Assembly: GCA_024695065.1 (NCBI GenBank)
Contig: JAILIX010000031.1
Location: forward strand, 1-36,005
Length of the DNA stretch: 36,005 bases
Origin: Fretibacterium sp.
GTDB lineage: Bacteria > Synergistota > Synergistia > Synergistales > Aminobacteriaceae
Reading direction: 5' to 3'
The notes beneath the pieces are model-generated. The model searched no databases. It worked only from the letters and a program-made list of their open reading frames with translations, and was not told the DNA's origin. Every line of letters begins with the position of its first letter. The first letter of the stretch is position 1. Shown in pieces: positions 17,062 through 24,859 of this stretch. Both the position numbers and the translations under genes were made by a program.

Positions 17062-17793
17062 ATGGCGAAAAAAAGGCTTGGGTACGGCGATTTTTACTGC
17101 TGGAACTGCGGAAAGAATATCGAGAAAGGACATGACAGCTGTCCGTTCTGCGGCGCGGAATACGGGGGGGATGAAAAGTTCGGAGATGTTCCGTCGCCGG
17201 GCGCCGGAGGCGTGGGCTGGTCCCATCAGGAGAATCACCCCTCCTTCGAGGCCTCCCACCGGCGGAACCGCAGGATGTTCCAGATATTCATGGTCATTCT
17301 GAGCCTGGGTATAGGCTTTATCCTGTTTGTTCTTCCGGGAGAGCTGGAATTTAACGAGGAGGGACTGAAGATATACGCCGGGGTTCTGGCCATCGTCTGG
17401 GCCATTGACCTGATCTGGTACTTTGTCTCCAACAAGAGCAAAAAAGGCTGGGAAGGGGCTGTCATCGGCAAGGAGAAAGAGGAATACACGAGAGAGATCA
17501 GGGACGAGGACAACGACACCACGAGGACGGAACACCACACCCGCTACATCGTCCATTTCCGGAAGGATGACGGCAAAAGGGAGAAGCTGACCGTCACGGA
17601 CAGCCCGGAGTGGTATGACTATCTGAACGAAGGTGACCGCGTCCGGTATCACGGGAAGAAGTCCATGAACTACTACGAAAAATACGACAAGTCCCACGAC
17701 GAGTTTATCCCCTGCGCCGGCTGCGGCTCCCTCCGGGACGCCCGGGAAAAATTCTGCGGGCGCTGCGGCTGCATCATTCTGAAAGCCCGGTAA
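17062..17793 (+). CDS. Membrane protein with N- and C-terminal zinc ribbons
   Basis: 243 aa from ATG 17062 (AGGAG 8 nt upstream). Two zinc-ribbon motifs bracket the protein: C13/C16/C27/C30 near the start and C218/C221/C232/C235 at the end. Two membrane helices lie at about 74-95 and 103-122. Between the second helix and the last ribbon is a charged, beta-rich domain (about 125-205) with a TVTDSPEWYDYLNEGDRVRYHG stretch, here described in part, that suggests an SH3-like fold (DUF3592/DUF7489-type in appearance). Function unknown. It closes the same-strand run begun by the paralogue pair; the convergent nuclease gene ends 15 nt away. Confidence 0.75.
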   Translation: MAKKRLGYGDFYCWNCGKNIEKGHDSCPFCGAEYGGDEKFGDVPSPGAGGVGWSHQENHPSFEASHRRNRRMFQIFMVILSLGIGFILFVLPGELEFNEEGLKIYAGVLAIVWAIDLIWYFVSNKSKKGWEGAVIGKEKEEYTREIRDEDNDTTRTEHHTRYIVHFRKDDGKREKLTVTDSPEWYDYLNEGDRVRYHGKKSMNYYEKYDKSHDEFIPCAGCGSLRDAREKFCGRCGCIILKAR

Positions 17794-17808
17794 GGCTCAG
17801 AGGAAGGC

Positions 17809-18639
17809 TTACACTCCCTCCGCCTCCCCGCAGGGGGACGGGGGGATTTCTTCTCCGCGTATCTTCTCTCTCAGCTGTTCCTCAAATTCAATTTTTGATT
17901 TATAGGCCTGACGTTCCTCCTTTTGTGTGAGCTCCCGGAGTTTCCTCTTCAGGAAGAAAAGGATAACTCCGGCGAACGCCGGGTATATCTCCTGGCTTTC
18001 TATGGCCTTTATCCGCCCTTCGATGTAAGCCCGGCTGACCTTCCCCCCCTGACGCCTCATCCCCCGGACATAGGATCTGTAGGCTTCACGCCTTGCCCGC
18101 AGAAGCCCTGTTGATGTATCCAGGCCATCCAGCCCGTTGAGGTGGAGGACATCGTTGATGTCCCTTTCAAGGACTTTGTCCTCCGGGTAGGTGTATATCC
18201 TCCCCTTCTCGCTGTACCGGATCTTGTCCATGTGGTTTTTGTCATAAGGGTCTATCGTGATTTCCCGGTCTCCCTTTGAGGCGTCGCAGCACAGGATATG
18301 CCGTCCTTCCGGCCAGTCCTCTTTGTCTGCTGTCCGTCCCCCGTCACAGACCCCGATCATATTCTCATAGTCCAGAACCCGGTCCAGATTCTTGTCCACG
18401 GGGGCCCGATGTTCAATGGTTGTGCTGCCCGCGTCCCCTATCCGCCTCATGCAGTAACCGCAAAGCCCATGCTGCTCCCTGATGAGACTTTTACGGATTT
18501 TGGACTTATCCAGACTGTCAAAAGCCCTTCTCGCGGCCTGGGGGTCCTGCCTGTCAAGAAGGTACTTCCGCTCCGTTTTAACGCGGCTGATGTTGTCGGC
18601 AGCCTCTTTTGAGGGCGGCGATTTCCGGATGTAAAGCAT
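17809..18639 (-). CDS. ptuB: HNH endonuclease, Septu defence subunit PtuB-like
   Basis: 276 aa. Seen: CGYC (C60, C63), then TTIEHRAP with E76-H77, YENMIGVC with N93 and C98, and a later CC pair (117-118). This is the Cys-ligated HNH (beta-beta-alpha metal) arrangement of the TIGR02646/PtuB group, nucleases that cut DNA or tRNA when paired with an ATPase. It starts 2 nt after the stop of the ATPase gene, with GAGGA inside that gene as ribosome site, so the two are made together. No reverse transcriptase is adjacent, which argues against a retron and for a stand-alone Septu system. A Lys/Glu-rich C-terminal third has no motif I recognise. Confidence 0.75.
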   Translation of the reverse strand: MLYIRKSPPSKEAADNISRVKTERKYLLDRQDPQAARRAFDSLDKSKIRKSLIREQHGLCGYCMRRIGDAGSTTIEHRAPVDKNLDRVLDYENMIGVCDGGRTADKEDWPEGRHILCCDASKGDREITIDPYDKNHMDKIRYSEKGRIYTYPEDKVLERDINDVLHLNGLDGLDTSTGLLRARREAYRSYVRGMRRQGGKVSRAYIEGRIKAIESQEIYPAFAGVILFFLKRKLRELTQKEERQAYKSKIEFEEQLREKIRGEEIPPSPCGEAEGV

Positions 18640-18641
18640 GG

Positions 18642-19913
18642 CTATTCCTCAACAATCCACTTGTTGACTTCAAAGAATTCCCTCAGCCGCTTTGACGTGA
18701 CAGAGTCCCTGCCCAGTTTCTCCTCCGCCGCTTCCACGATTTTCTCAGCCTTCTGCAGATCATTTTCGTCAAGGGCCCCTTCAATTTCCTGCCGCCATTT
18801 CCGGAGCTCCTGCGGCATATCCATGCTGCCCTGCGTCAGTTCCACAACGTCTCCGATGTTGTAACCGTAGGCATCCGGAAGGTACTTCACGATGTCAGGG
18901 GTCTCCATGAGAATCAGCTTCGCCTCCTCCGCCGAGGAGATGACGATGGGCGAGTGCGTGGCAATGATGAACTGAACATTGGGAAATGTCGCCCGCAGCG
19001 CCCCAAGGATTCTCCACTGCCAGCGGGGGTGAAGATGGATGTCGATTTCATCGATCAGCACAACGCCCTCCAAAGCTCCCGGATCCTTCAGCCGCGGATT
19101 CAGAAGAACCGTCCGGTAGGCAAGTTCCATGATAAGGCACAGGATACTCTGATAGCCGGCGCTCAGGTTATGGATGAGATAACCCTTTTCGCCCTCGGAG
19201 AACACAAGGCGGCTTAATTTGGGCGAGAAATCAACCTGCGGCGCGGTTTCACTTTCTTCAAGCTCTTTGATGAATTTTGATACGATACGTTTAAATAAAC
19301 GATATTCTTCAATTTCATGCCTGTATTTATACTCCGCGTAATCCATGTTTGCGCACCAGTTCTGGACGGTGTCAAACACTTTCTGATCGTTCAGGCAGTC
19401 CACATTCAGGCAGTCCGCGTAGCCCTGCCGCCGCTCCACCGGACCTCCCGGCTGCTTCACCTCCTGAGTGGTGTTGAAGAAGCCTCTTACAGCGCTTTGA
19501 TAAGAGAGCAGAGGCAGGGAAGCGTCTTTGTCATTCACCAGCTCCTTCATTTTATTCGCCGCATCGAAATTGCTGGTCTCAGAGCTGTTCAGCTCTCTGG
19601 TCTGCTGGTATGTGTACTCCTCATTGCAGAAATCCAGCGTGCAGCCTATGGCTGCCGGCAGAAACTGTTCCATGCTTTCCGTTACATCCCCGACACGGCT
19701 GGAAACCATCCGGATGTCCTGTCCCTCCATCGTCCTGGCCTCCTCGGGCCAGAAACAGGAAAACAAGTGGCCCAGCGCCACACTCAGCCCCTTTAACAGC
19801 GATGACTTTCCTGCGCCGTTGTCGCCGATGATGAGATTGATCCCCGGCCCGAAGTCCAGCGCCAGGTCCTCCATACCTCTGTAATTCACAAGATGTATGT
19901 TTTTAATCTGCAT
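18642..19913 (-). CDS. ptuA: AAA/ABC-type ATPase, Septu defence subunit PtuA-like
   Basis: 423 aa. Seen: RecF/SMC-like N-terminus IKNIHLVNYRGMEDL, Walker A GDNGAGKSS (30-38), an ABC signature LSAGYQS (250-256), Walker B VVLIDEIDIHLHP (D288, E289) and the switch histidine in ATHSP (H320). This is the predicted AAA ATPase family found in PtuA, Old and retron effectors, without a Toprim domain. With the HNH partner directly downstream, Septu is the best fit: the ATPase senses phage and licenses the nuclease. ATG 19913 has GGAGG 8 nt upstream; GTG 19922 overlaps that site and is less likely. An AT-rich stretch at 20100-20135 probably holds the promoter. Confidence 0.75.
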   Translation of the reverse strand: MQIKNIHLVNYRGMEDLALDFGPGINLIIGDNGAGKSSLLKGLSVALGHLFSCFWPEEARTMEGQDIRMVSSRVGDVTESMEQFLPAAIGCTLDFCNEEYTYQQTRELNSSETSNFDAANKMKELVNDKDASLPLLSYQSAVRGFFNTTQEVKQPGGPVERRQGYADCLNVDCLNDQKVFDTVQNWCANMDYAEYKYRHEIEEYRLFKRIVSKFIKELEESETAPQVDFSPKLSRLVFSEGEKGYLIHNLSAGYQSILCLIMELAYRTVLLNPRLKDPGALEGVVLIDEIDIHLHPRWQWRILGALRATFPNVQFIIATHSPIVISSAEEAKLILMETPDIVKYLPDAYGYNIGDVVELTQGSMDMPQELRKWRQEIEGALDENDLQKAEKIVEAAEEKLGRDSVTSKRLREFFEVNKWIVEE

Positions 19914-20235
19914 TTTCAGCACCTCCGTCTGATGATGACAGCTGCTCCCTGCCGTGTCCCTGCATTCAGAACGTTCGTATACTGGCGGTGAAGTTCCTCC
20001 GGCGTGCCCCCGTTCCGGCAGCCGTCAGACTCAGGAAGCCTTCCAAAGCAACAATGCCCGTTTTCGTCATGCAGCCTCTGAAAGTTATCAATTCCTTTAT
20101 TTTCTTTGCATATTTTATCATATAAAAAATAAGGACCTCAAAAGACGAGGCGCTTCCGACTGTCAAAAAACCGGCGCAAAAATCAGAGCGTATAATATAT
20201 TAGATTTTTACGTATCCCCGGGGAGGAATTGCCGA
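19914..20235. other. Divergent intergenic region between ptuA and esterase
   Basis: Contains the start regions of both genes. Bases 20095-20135 are markedly AT-rich and hold minus-strand -10-like sites (TAAAAT) for ptuA. On the plus strand, a consensus TATAAT at 20191-20196 precedes the esterase start by 40 nt, without a clear -35. No gene is convincing between 19923 and 20190. Confidence 0.5.
20191..20196 (+). promoter_or_regulatory. -10 box for the esterase gene
   Basis: TATAAT, part of TATAATATATTAG. No TTGACA-like -35 at the proper spacing, so confidence is limited. Confidence 0.45.
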
Positions 20236-21006
20236 ATGTTTATTATGGACGACGGCATCCGGCTGAACCTTAAACTGGATATGCCGGATAGAATGACAGA
20301 GGGAAAATGTCCCATAGTGATCGTGATTCACGGTTTCACGGGACATATGGAGGAGCGGCACATCACCGCCGTGTCCAGGACGCTCAGCGAAGCCGGGTGC
20401 GCTGTTCTGCGGGCGGACATGTACGGCCACGGCAAAAGCGGCGGGGAATTCGGCAAACACACGCTGTATAAGTGGCTGACCAACGCCATGACCGTGATTG
20501 ACTATGCGCGGGACCTGGACTTTGCGGCGGATATTTATCTTTGCGGGCATTCCCAGGGCGGGCTGACCGTGATGCTGGCGGCCGCCATGAAGCACGACGA
20601 AATCAGCGGCCTGATCCCTCTCTCCCCGGCATGGATGATCCCAGAACAGGCAAGGCAGGGAATCATCCTCGGCCAGCACTTCGACCCGGACAACATCCCC
20701 GACGTTATTCCTCCGTGGCGCTACACAGGTCTGGAGGGAAATTATCTCCGCGTGGCTCAGACCCTTCACGTGGAGGACGCGATAGACCGCTATCACGGCC
20801 CGGTTCTGATTGTGCACGGCGAAGAGGACGGGGACGTGCCTGTTCATTACAGTGTGGAAGCAGCCAGACGGTACCGCAGCGCCAGGCTCGTCCTGATTCC
20901 TGGGGACACGCACTGTTACGATTATCATCTGGATAAGGTGACCGAAGCTGTCAAGGCGTGGATATCGGAGCAAATCCGCGCGCGGAATCCATATGCAGGC
21001 GGCTGA
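20236..21006 (+). CDS. Feruloyl/cinnamoyl esterase-like alpha/beta hydrolase
   Basis: 256 aa. Seen: HGFTGHMEERHI (32-43) with the oxyanion region, ADMYGHGKS (60-68), nucleophile elbow GHSQGG (S106), D198 in HGEEDGDVP and H226 in GDTHCYD: a complete Ser-Asp-His triad. These motifs closely resemble, from memory, rumen and Lactobacillus cinnamoyl esterases (Est1E/LJ0536 group), including the PLSPAWMIPE lid segment. Such cytoplasmic enzymes release ferulate, coumarate or chlorogenate esters. GGGAGG precedes ATG 20236 by about 9 nt. It stands alone, upstream of the TRAP unit with that unit's own promoter between, so co-regulation is unproven. Confidence 0.85.
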   Translation: MFIMDDGIRLNLKLDMPDRMTEGKCPIVIVIHGFTGHMEERHITAVSRTLSEAGCAVLRADMYGHGKSGGEFGKHTLYKWLTNAMTVIDYARDLDFAADIYLCGHSQGGLTVMLAAAMKHDEISGLIPLSPAWMIPEQARQGIILGQHFDPDNIPDVIPPWRYTGLEGNYLRVAQTLHVEDAIDRYHGPVLIVHGEEDGDVPVHYSVEAARRYRSARLVLIPGDTHCYDYHLDKVTEAVKAWISEQIRARNPYAGG

Positions 21007-21023
21007 AACAGGAAAAAAATCAG

Positions 21024-21051
21024 TTGACAACCTTTAAAAGTGTATTATATT
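21024..21051 (+). promoter_or_regulatory. Sigma70 promoter of the TRAP/uronate unit
   Basis: Perfect TTGACA (21024-21029), 16-nt spacer, TATATT (21046-21051). It lies 72 nt before the dctP start. This is the strongest promoter in the catabolic half. Confidence 0.78.
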
Positions 21052-21122
21052 AGTTGTGGATTCAGCGTGGAAAATCATATCAGCGCTGTTCATATTTTAT
21101 CAAAAAGCAGGAGGATGTTCTT

Positions 21123-22127
21123 ATGAAGAAAGTGCTGTTTGTTCTGATGGTCCTTGCGGTTGCAGCAGCGGCTCCCTGTGCCGGCGCGGAGCGTGTTCTG
21201 CGCTGGAATGAGGTCAACGGAGAGACTTACGGGGCTACAGTTGCGGCCCATGCTTTCGCGGACAAGCTGGCGACGCTCTCCGGCGGCGCGCTGAAGATTG
21301 AGCTGTACACGAACGGCACCCTGGGTTCGGAAGCGGAATCCATGCAGGGCATACAGATGGGCACGCTGGATATCTTCCGCGGAAACGCCTCCTCCCTGCC
21401 GAATTACGGGGCAAAGGTCATCGGCGCCACCGGCCTGCCCTATGTGTTCAGGGATATGGCTCATTTCCAGGAAGTGGCGGTCAGCCCTCTCGGCGACGAA
21501 CTGCTTCAGAGCGTTGCTGACGCCAACTGCGGGTACATTGCCCTCGGCTGGCTGGTGGAGGGGCCGCGCAGCCTTTTCATCACCCCGGATGTCTATAAGA
21601 AGCTGGGCGAGCCGGCCTCTTTCTCATTCAACATGATGTCCGGCCTCAAGATCCGTGTTCCGGAAACCGACCTGATGGTCAACACCATGAAGGCGCTGAA
21701 GGCTTCCGCGACGCCCATCGCCTACGCTGAACTTTACACCTCCCTTCAGTCCGGCGTGGTTGACGGCGCTGAGAACGGAGTCACCTCCTACATGGACAAC
21801 TCCTTCAACGAAGTTGCCCCTTATTTCATCACGGATGCCCACACCTTTGGCTGCGGCGTTATCCTTGTGTCCACCGACACCTGGAATTCCCTCAGCGATG
21901 AGGAGAAGGGCTGGATGAAGGAAGCCGCGCTCACGGCCCGCACAGCCTGCTATGAGTACAATCAGAAGCAGGAGAAATCGTGCTTCGACAGCTTTGCGGC
22001 TAAGGGCATCAAACTTCTGCCGGTGAGCGATATCGCTGAGTGGCAGAAAGCCTGCGCTCCGCTTTACGAGCAGCAGAGCGAGGAAATTCAGAAGATCATT
22101 GCCCGCATACAGGGCGGAAAATATTGA
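21123..22127 (+). CDS. dctP: TRAP transporter substrate-binding protein
   Basis: 334 aa from ATG 21123 (CAGGAGG upstream). Signal peptide to about residue 22, then a DctP fold: VLRWNEVN start, FADKLATLSGGALKIELYTNGTLGSE, GTLDIFRGNASSLPNYG, GLKIRVPET (the conserved Arg that pairs with a substrate carboxylate), YAELYTSLQSGVVDGAENG and a closing helix. These periplasmic proteins deliver carboxylate-bearing ligands to DctQM. With uxaC downstream, a uronate or aldonate ligand is likely. A terminator separates it from dctQ, which probably makes the binding protein more abundant than the permease. Confidence 0.93.
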   Translation: MKKVLFVLMVLAVAAAAPCAGAERVLRWNEVNGETYGATVAAHAFADKLATLSGGALKIELYTNGTLGSEAESMQGIQMGTLDIFRGNASSLPNYGAKVIGATGLPYVFRDMAHFQEVAVSPLGDELLQSVADANCGYIALGWLVEGPRSLFITPDVYKKLGEPASFSFNMMSGLKIRVPETDLMVNTMKALKASATPIAYAELYTSLQSGVVDGAENGVTSYMDNSFNEVAPYFITDAHTFGCGVILVSTDTWNSLSDEEKGWMKEAALTARTACYEYNQKQEKSCFDSFAAKGIKLLPVSDIAEWQKACAPLYEQQSEEIQKIIARIQGGKY

Positions 22128-22173
22128 TTCTTCTGTAATCCGCGCAGCATTATTATATTGAACGGGTAAGAAC

Positions 22174-22213
22174 AAATCTGCGCTGCAGGCTCACGACAGC
22201 GCAGATTTTTTTT
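22174..22213 (+). terminator. Intercistronic terminator between dctP and dctQ
   Basis: AAATCTGCGCTG (22174-22185) pairs perfectly with CAGCGCAGATTT (22197-22208); 11-nt loop and a T-run to 22213. A 12-bp perfect stem is strong, yet dctQ starts only 18 nt later with no room for a promoter, so read-through must supply dctQM. Confidence 0.88.
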
Positions 22214-22230
22214 GGGGAAAGGAGCCTACT

Positions 22231-22716
22231 TTGGCGGCATTTCAAACTGTATGGGAAAAAGTGGACGCTGTGGTTTTCGGCGTCGTGAAGTACGTCTGCG
22301 TATTGATTTTAACGGCTCTGGTGGCGGTGGTTTTCTCCATCTTCTTCGGCCGCTACGTGCTCAGCAGCTCTCCAATATGGGGCGAGCCCTTCTCCCTGCT
22401 CTGCCTCGTCTGGATAAGTCTGCTGGGGTCGGCTCTTGCTGTCCGTCATGACGAGCACCTTCGGGTGACCATGTTTGATGAAAAGCTGGGAAAGAAGGGC
22501 ATATTTCTGACGGAAATCCTGAGCATTGCCTGCATTGCCGTTTTCTCAGCGTTCCTGATTTACTACGGCGGAGCTCTGACCCGGAAAGGCGCTATGAACA
22601 ACATGGCCGGGATTAATGTCCCCTATTCCGTGATGTATATTTCCATGCCGGTAACCGGCGTGCTGAATCTGTTCGGCATCATCGGCAGACTGCTTGAGAG
22701 GAGAGAAGCGAAATGA
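22231..22716 (+). CDS. dctQ: TRAP transporter small permease
   Basis: 161 aa, four membrane helices as usual for DctQ (around 18-38, 50-68, 88-108, 128-150). Seen: the typical WxEPFxxLxLVWISLLGSALAVRHDEHLRV segment in slightly variant form and a C-terminal amphipathic end. It starts at TTG 22231, preceded by GGAAAGGAG 7-8 nt upstream; no better ATG lies nearby, and the weak start may lower yield relative to dctP. Its stop overlaps the dctM start by 4 nt (ATGA), so the two are translationally coupled. Together they form the Na+-driven importer in the inner membrane. Confidence 0.9.
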   Translation: MAAFQTVWEKVDAVVFGVVKYVCVLILTALVAVVFSIFFGRYVLSSSPIWGEPFSLLCLVWISLLGSALAVRHDEHLRVTMFDEKLGKKGIFLTEILSIACIAVFSAFLIYYGGALTRKGAMNNMAGINVPYSVMYISMPVTGVLNLFGIIGRLLERREAK

Positions 22717-24017
22717 CAGCCGCATCCACAGCCACTCTTATCCTGATAGGTGTTTTTCTGCTGCTGATCTTCCTCCGGGTGCCCGTTGTCTACGCCATTG
22801 GCATCGCGTCCCTGATTGATTTCTTTTATCTGGGCATCAATCCCATGCAGATGGCGCTGAAGTTCGTGAGCAACCTGAATTCCTACACGCTGCTCGCTGT
22901 GCCCTTCTTTATCCTGATGGGCGAACTGATGAGCGCCGGCGGCATCACAGACACCCTGATTGAGTTCTCCCGCCAGCTTGTCGGCTGGTTCAGGGGCGGC
23001 GCCGCGATGGTAAACGTGGCGGCGTCGTTCTTCTTTGGTGGCATCTCCGGCTCTTCCTCCGCGGACTGCGCCTCCCTGGGGCCCATAGAGATCAGGATGA
23101 TGGAGGAGCAGGGCTATGACAGGGAGTTCTCCACGTGCCTGACGATGGCCAGCTCGGTGGAGGGCATCCTGGTGCCTCCGTCGCAGAACATGGTGATCTA
23201 CACCCTTGCGGCGGCCGGCGTAACTCAGGTCTCCATCGGCCAGCTTTTCGTGGCCGGCTATATGCCGGGGGCAGTGCTGTCGCTTGTGCTGATGATCTAC
23301 TCCTATTATTACGCCAGAAAAATGAATATTCCTACCATTGGGCGCTTCAGCCCCACAGCGGCGCTGCTTGCTTTCTGCAGAGCCATATGGGGCATGATGG
23401 CTGTGCTGATCGTGGTGGTGGGAGTCATAGCCGGAGTGTTTACCACCACGGAATCCGCGGCCTGCGCCGTGGTCTGGTCCCTTGTGGTGGGGCTGTTCAT
23501 CTACAGGGGCTTCGGGATTCGCGATATCCCGAATATCTTTATAGGCGTGGTGCGGACGCTTGGCAAGGTGCTGATCCTTCTTGGTGTATCCGGGGCTTTC
23601 ACCTATCTGCTGACTTACCTCAAAATTCCCGGCAAGGTGGCGGAGCTGCTGTTCTCCATTACCCGCAATAAATATCTTATCCTCCTGATGCTGAACTTCC
23701 TGATGCTGGGTCTCGGCTGTCTTATTGAGATGGCGTGCCTGATCCTCATGCTGACGCCTGTGATACTGCCGATATGGATTCAGATGGGTCTGTCGCCCAT
23801 TCACCTCGGCATTGTCATGGTGCTTAACCTTGGCATTGGTCTTCTGACACCTCCGGTAGGCTCCACGCTGTTCATCGGCTCGGCCATTTCCGGCATAAAA
23901 ATAGAGACGCTGGCGAAAAAGATGCTGCCGTTCTATCTGACTATGGCTGTTGCGCTGCTCATAATGACCTATTTGCCGGACAGCTTCATGTGGCTTCCGG
24001 ATCTGCTGTATAAATAA
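22713..24017 (+). CDS. dctM: TRAP transporter large permease
   Basis: 434 aa, about 12 membrane helices. Seen: FLRVPVVYAIGIASL near the start, LLAVPFFILMGELMSAGGIT, GSSSADCASLGPI, LVPPSQNMVIYTLAAAGVTQVSIGQLFVAGYMPG (in parts), TTTESAACAVVWSL, and GLLTPPVGSTLFIGSAIS, all DctM hallmarks of the catalytic transport subunit. It binds Na+ and the solute and works with DctP and DctQ. The gene is followed after 29 nt by the RraA-like gene, with a good CAGGAGGG site and no terminator. Confidence 0.94.
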   Translation: MTAASTATLILIGVFLLLIFLRVPVVYAIGIASLIDFFYLGINPMQMALKFVSNLNSYTLLAVPFFILMGELMSAGGITDTLIEFSRQLVGWFRGGAAMVNVAASFFFGGISGSSSADCASLGPIEIRMMEEQGYDREFSTCLTMASSVEGILVPPSQNMVIYTLAAAGVTQVSIGQLFVAGYMPGAVLSLVLMIYSYYYARKMNIPTIGRFSPTAALLAFCRAIWGMMAVLIVVVGVIAGVFTTTESAACAVVWSLVVGLFIYRGFGIRDIPNIFIGVVRTLGKVLILLGVSGAFTYLLTYLKIPGKVAELLFSITRNKYLILLMLNFLMLGLGCLIEMACLILMLTPVILPIWIQMGLSPIHLGIVMVLNLGIGLLTPPVGSTLFIGSAISGIKIETLAKKMLPFYLTMAVALLIMTYLPDSFMWLPDLLYK

Positions 24018-24046
24018 TAAATAAGGGAAACAGGAGGGAAACTTTT

Positions 24047-24754
24047 ATGGCACTCTGGCAGAATGATGAGGAAATGTTCGCGCTGATGAAGGAGCGTCTG
24101 TACACGCCCGTTGTGGGAGATATTCTGGATCAGATGGGATACCGGCATCAGTTTTTGCCGGCTCCCATCCGTCCTCTTGTATCCCAGGTGCCGATGAGCT
24201 GCTATGTCAGCAGCGGGCAGCCCAACAACCGGATCAAGGTTGCGGGGTACGCCTGTCCGGTGCTGGAAAACGACGTCTACGGCGAGCCTGAGAAGCCCTT
24301 CGGCTACATGACGGAGGCGCTGGATCAGCTGAAGCCCAACGAGGTATACGTGGCGACCGGGGCTCATCACAGCGCCCTGTGGGGGGAGCTTCTGACCGCC
24401 AGCGCAAAGGCGCGCGGCGCGGTGGGGGCAGTGCTGGACGGATATACAAGGGATACGCCGCAGGTGCTGGAACAGAATTTCCCTGTTTTCTGCACAGGCA
24501 CATGGGCGCAGGACTCCTCGGTCCGCACTTATGTCTTTGATTACCGGTGCGATATTGAAATTGGACAGGTGACCGTCCACAATGGAGATATTGTCTTCGG
24601 CGACGTGGACGGAGTGCTGATTATCCCCAAAGAAATCATGGAGGAAGTGATTTCCCGCGCTCTGGATAAGGCCGGCAAGGAGAAGACCATGAGGAAGGCA
24701 GTGGAGGGCGGCATGCTGGTCACGGAAGCCTTCGCCAGGTTTGGCGTGCTCTGA
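24047..24754 (+). CDS. RraA-like aldolase/decarboxylase family protein
   Basis: 235 aa. Seen: YTPVVGDILDQMGYR (19-33), GELLTASAKARGAVGAVLDG (113-132), YTRD with R135-D136, and GDIVFGDVDGVLIIP near 185-199. These are the core motifs of RraA-like 4-hydroxy-4-methyl-2-oxoglutarate aldolases/oxaloacetate decarboxylases; R-D is the metal/substrate pair. It is longer at both ends than RraA itself, so RNase E regulation is unlikely. In a uronate operon lacking kdgA, a role in cleaving or decarboxylating a 2-keto-3-deoxy or 2-oxo acid is a reasonable inference, untested. Confidence 0.82.
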   Translation: MALWQNDEEMFALMKERLYTPVVGDILDQMGYRHQFLPAPIRPLVSQVPMSCYVSSGQPNNRIKVAGYACPVLENDVYGEPEKPFGYMTEALDQLKPNEVYVATGAHHSALWGELLTASAKARGAVGAVLDGYTRDTPQVLEQNFPVFCTGTWAQDSSVRTYVFDYRCDIEIGQVTVHNGDIVFGDVDGVLIIPKEIMEEVISRALDKAGKEKTMRKAVEGGMLVTEAFARFGVL

Positions 24755-24789
24755 TTCAATTTCAGGGGACAGCCGGGAAAGCAGCGCGC

Positions 24790-24843
24790 CCTTCCTGCCG
24801 GGAAGGACTTTGAAACCCTGAGGACTCAGACTGAATCCTCAGG
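24790..24843 (+). repeat. Two hairpins in front of the SDR gene
   Basis: CCTTCC/GGAAGG (about 24790-24807) and a perfect 8-bp stem CCTGAGGA (24817-24824) with TCCTCAGG (24836-24843). The second ends 17 nt before the start and just before AAAAGAGGAG. No T-tract; may stabilise mRNA or affect translation. Confidence 0.5.
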
Positions 24844-24859
24844 AAAAGAGGAGATAACG

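Noticed and set aside
17809-19913. Retron of the Ec78 type
   Set aside because: PtuAB-like proteins occur there too, but no reverse transcriptase or msr/msd-like RNA is found on either side.
19966-20166. Short minus-strand frame upstream of ptuA as a third defence gene
   Set aside because: No ribosome site or motif, and it occupies the AT-rich region that probably carries the ptuA promoter.
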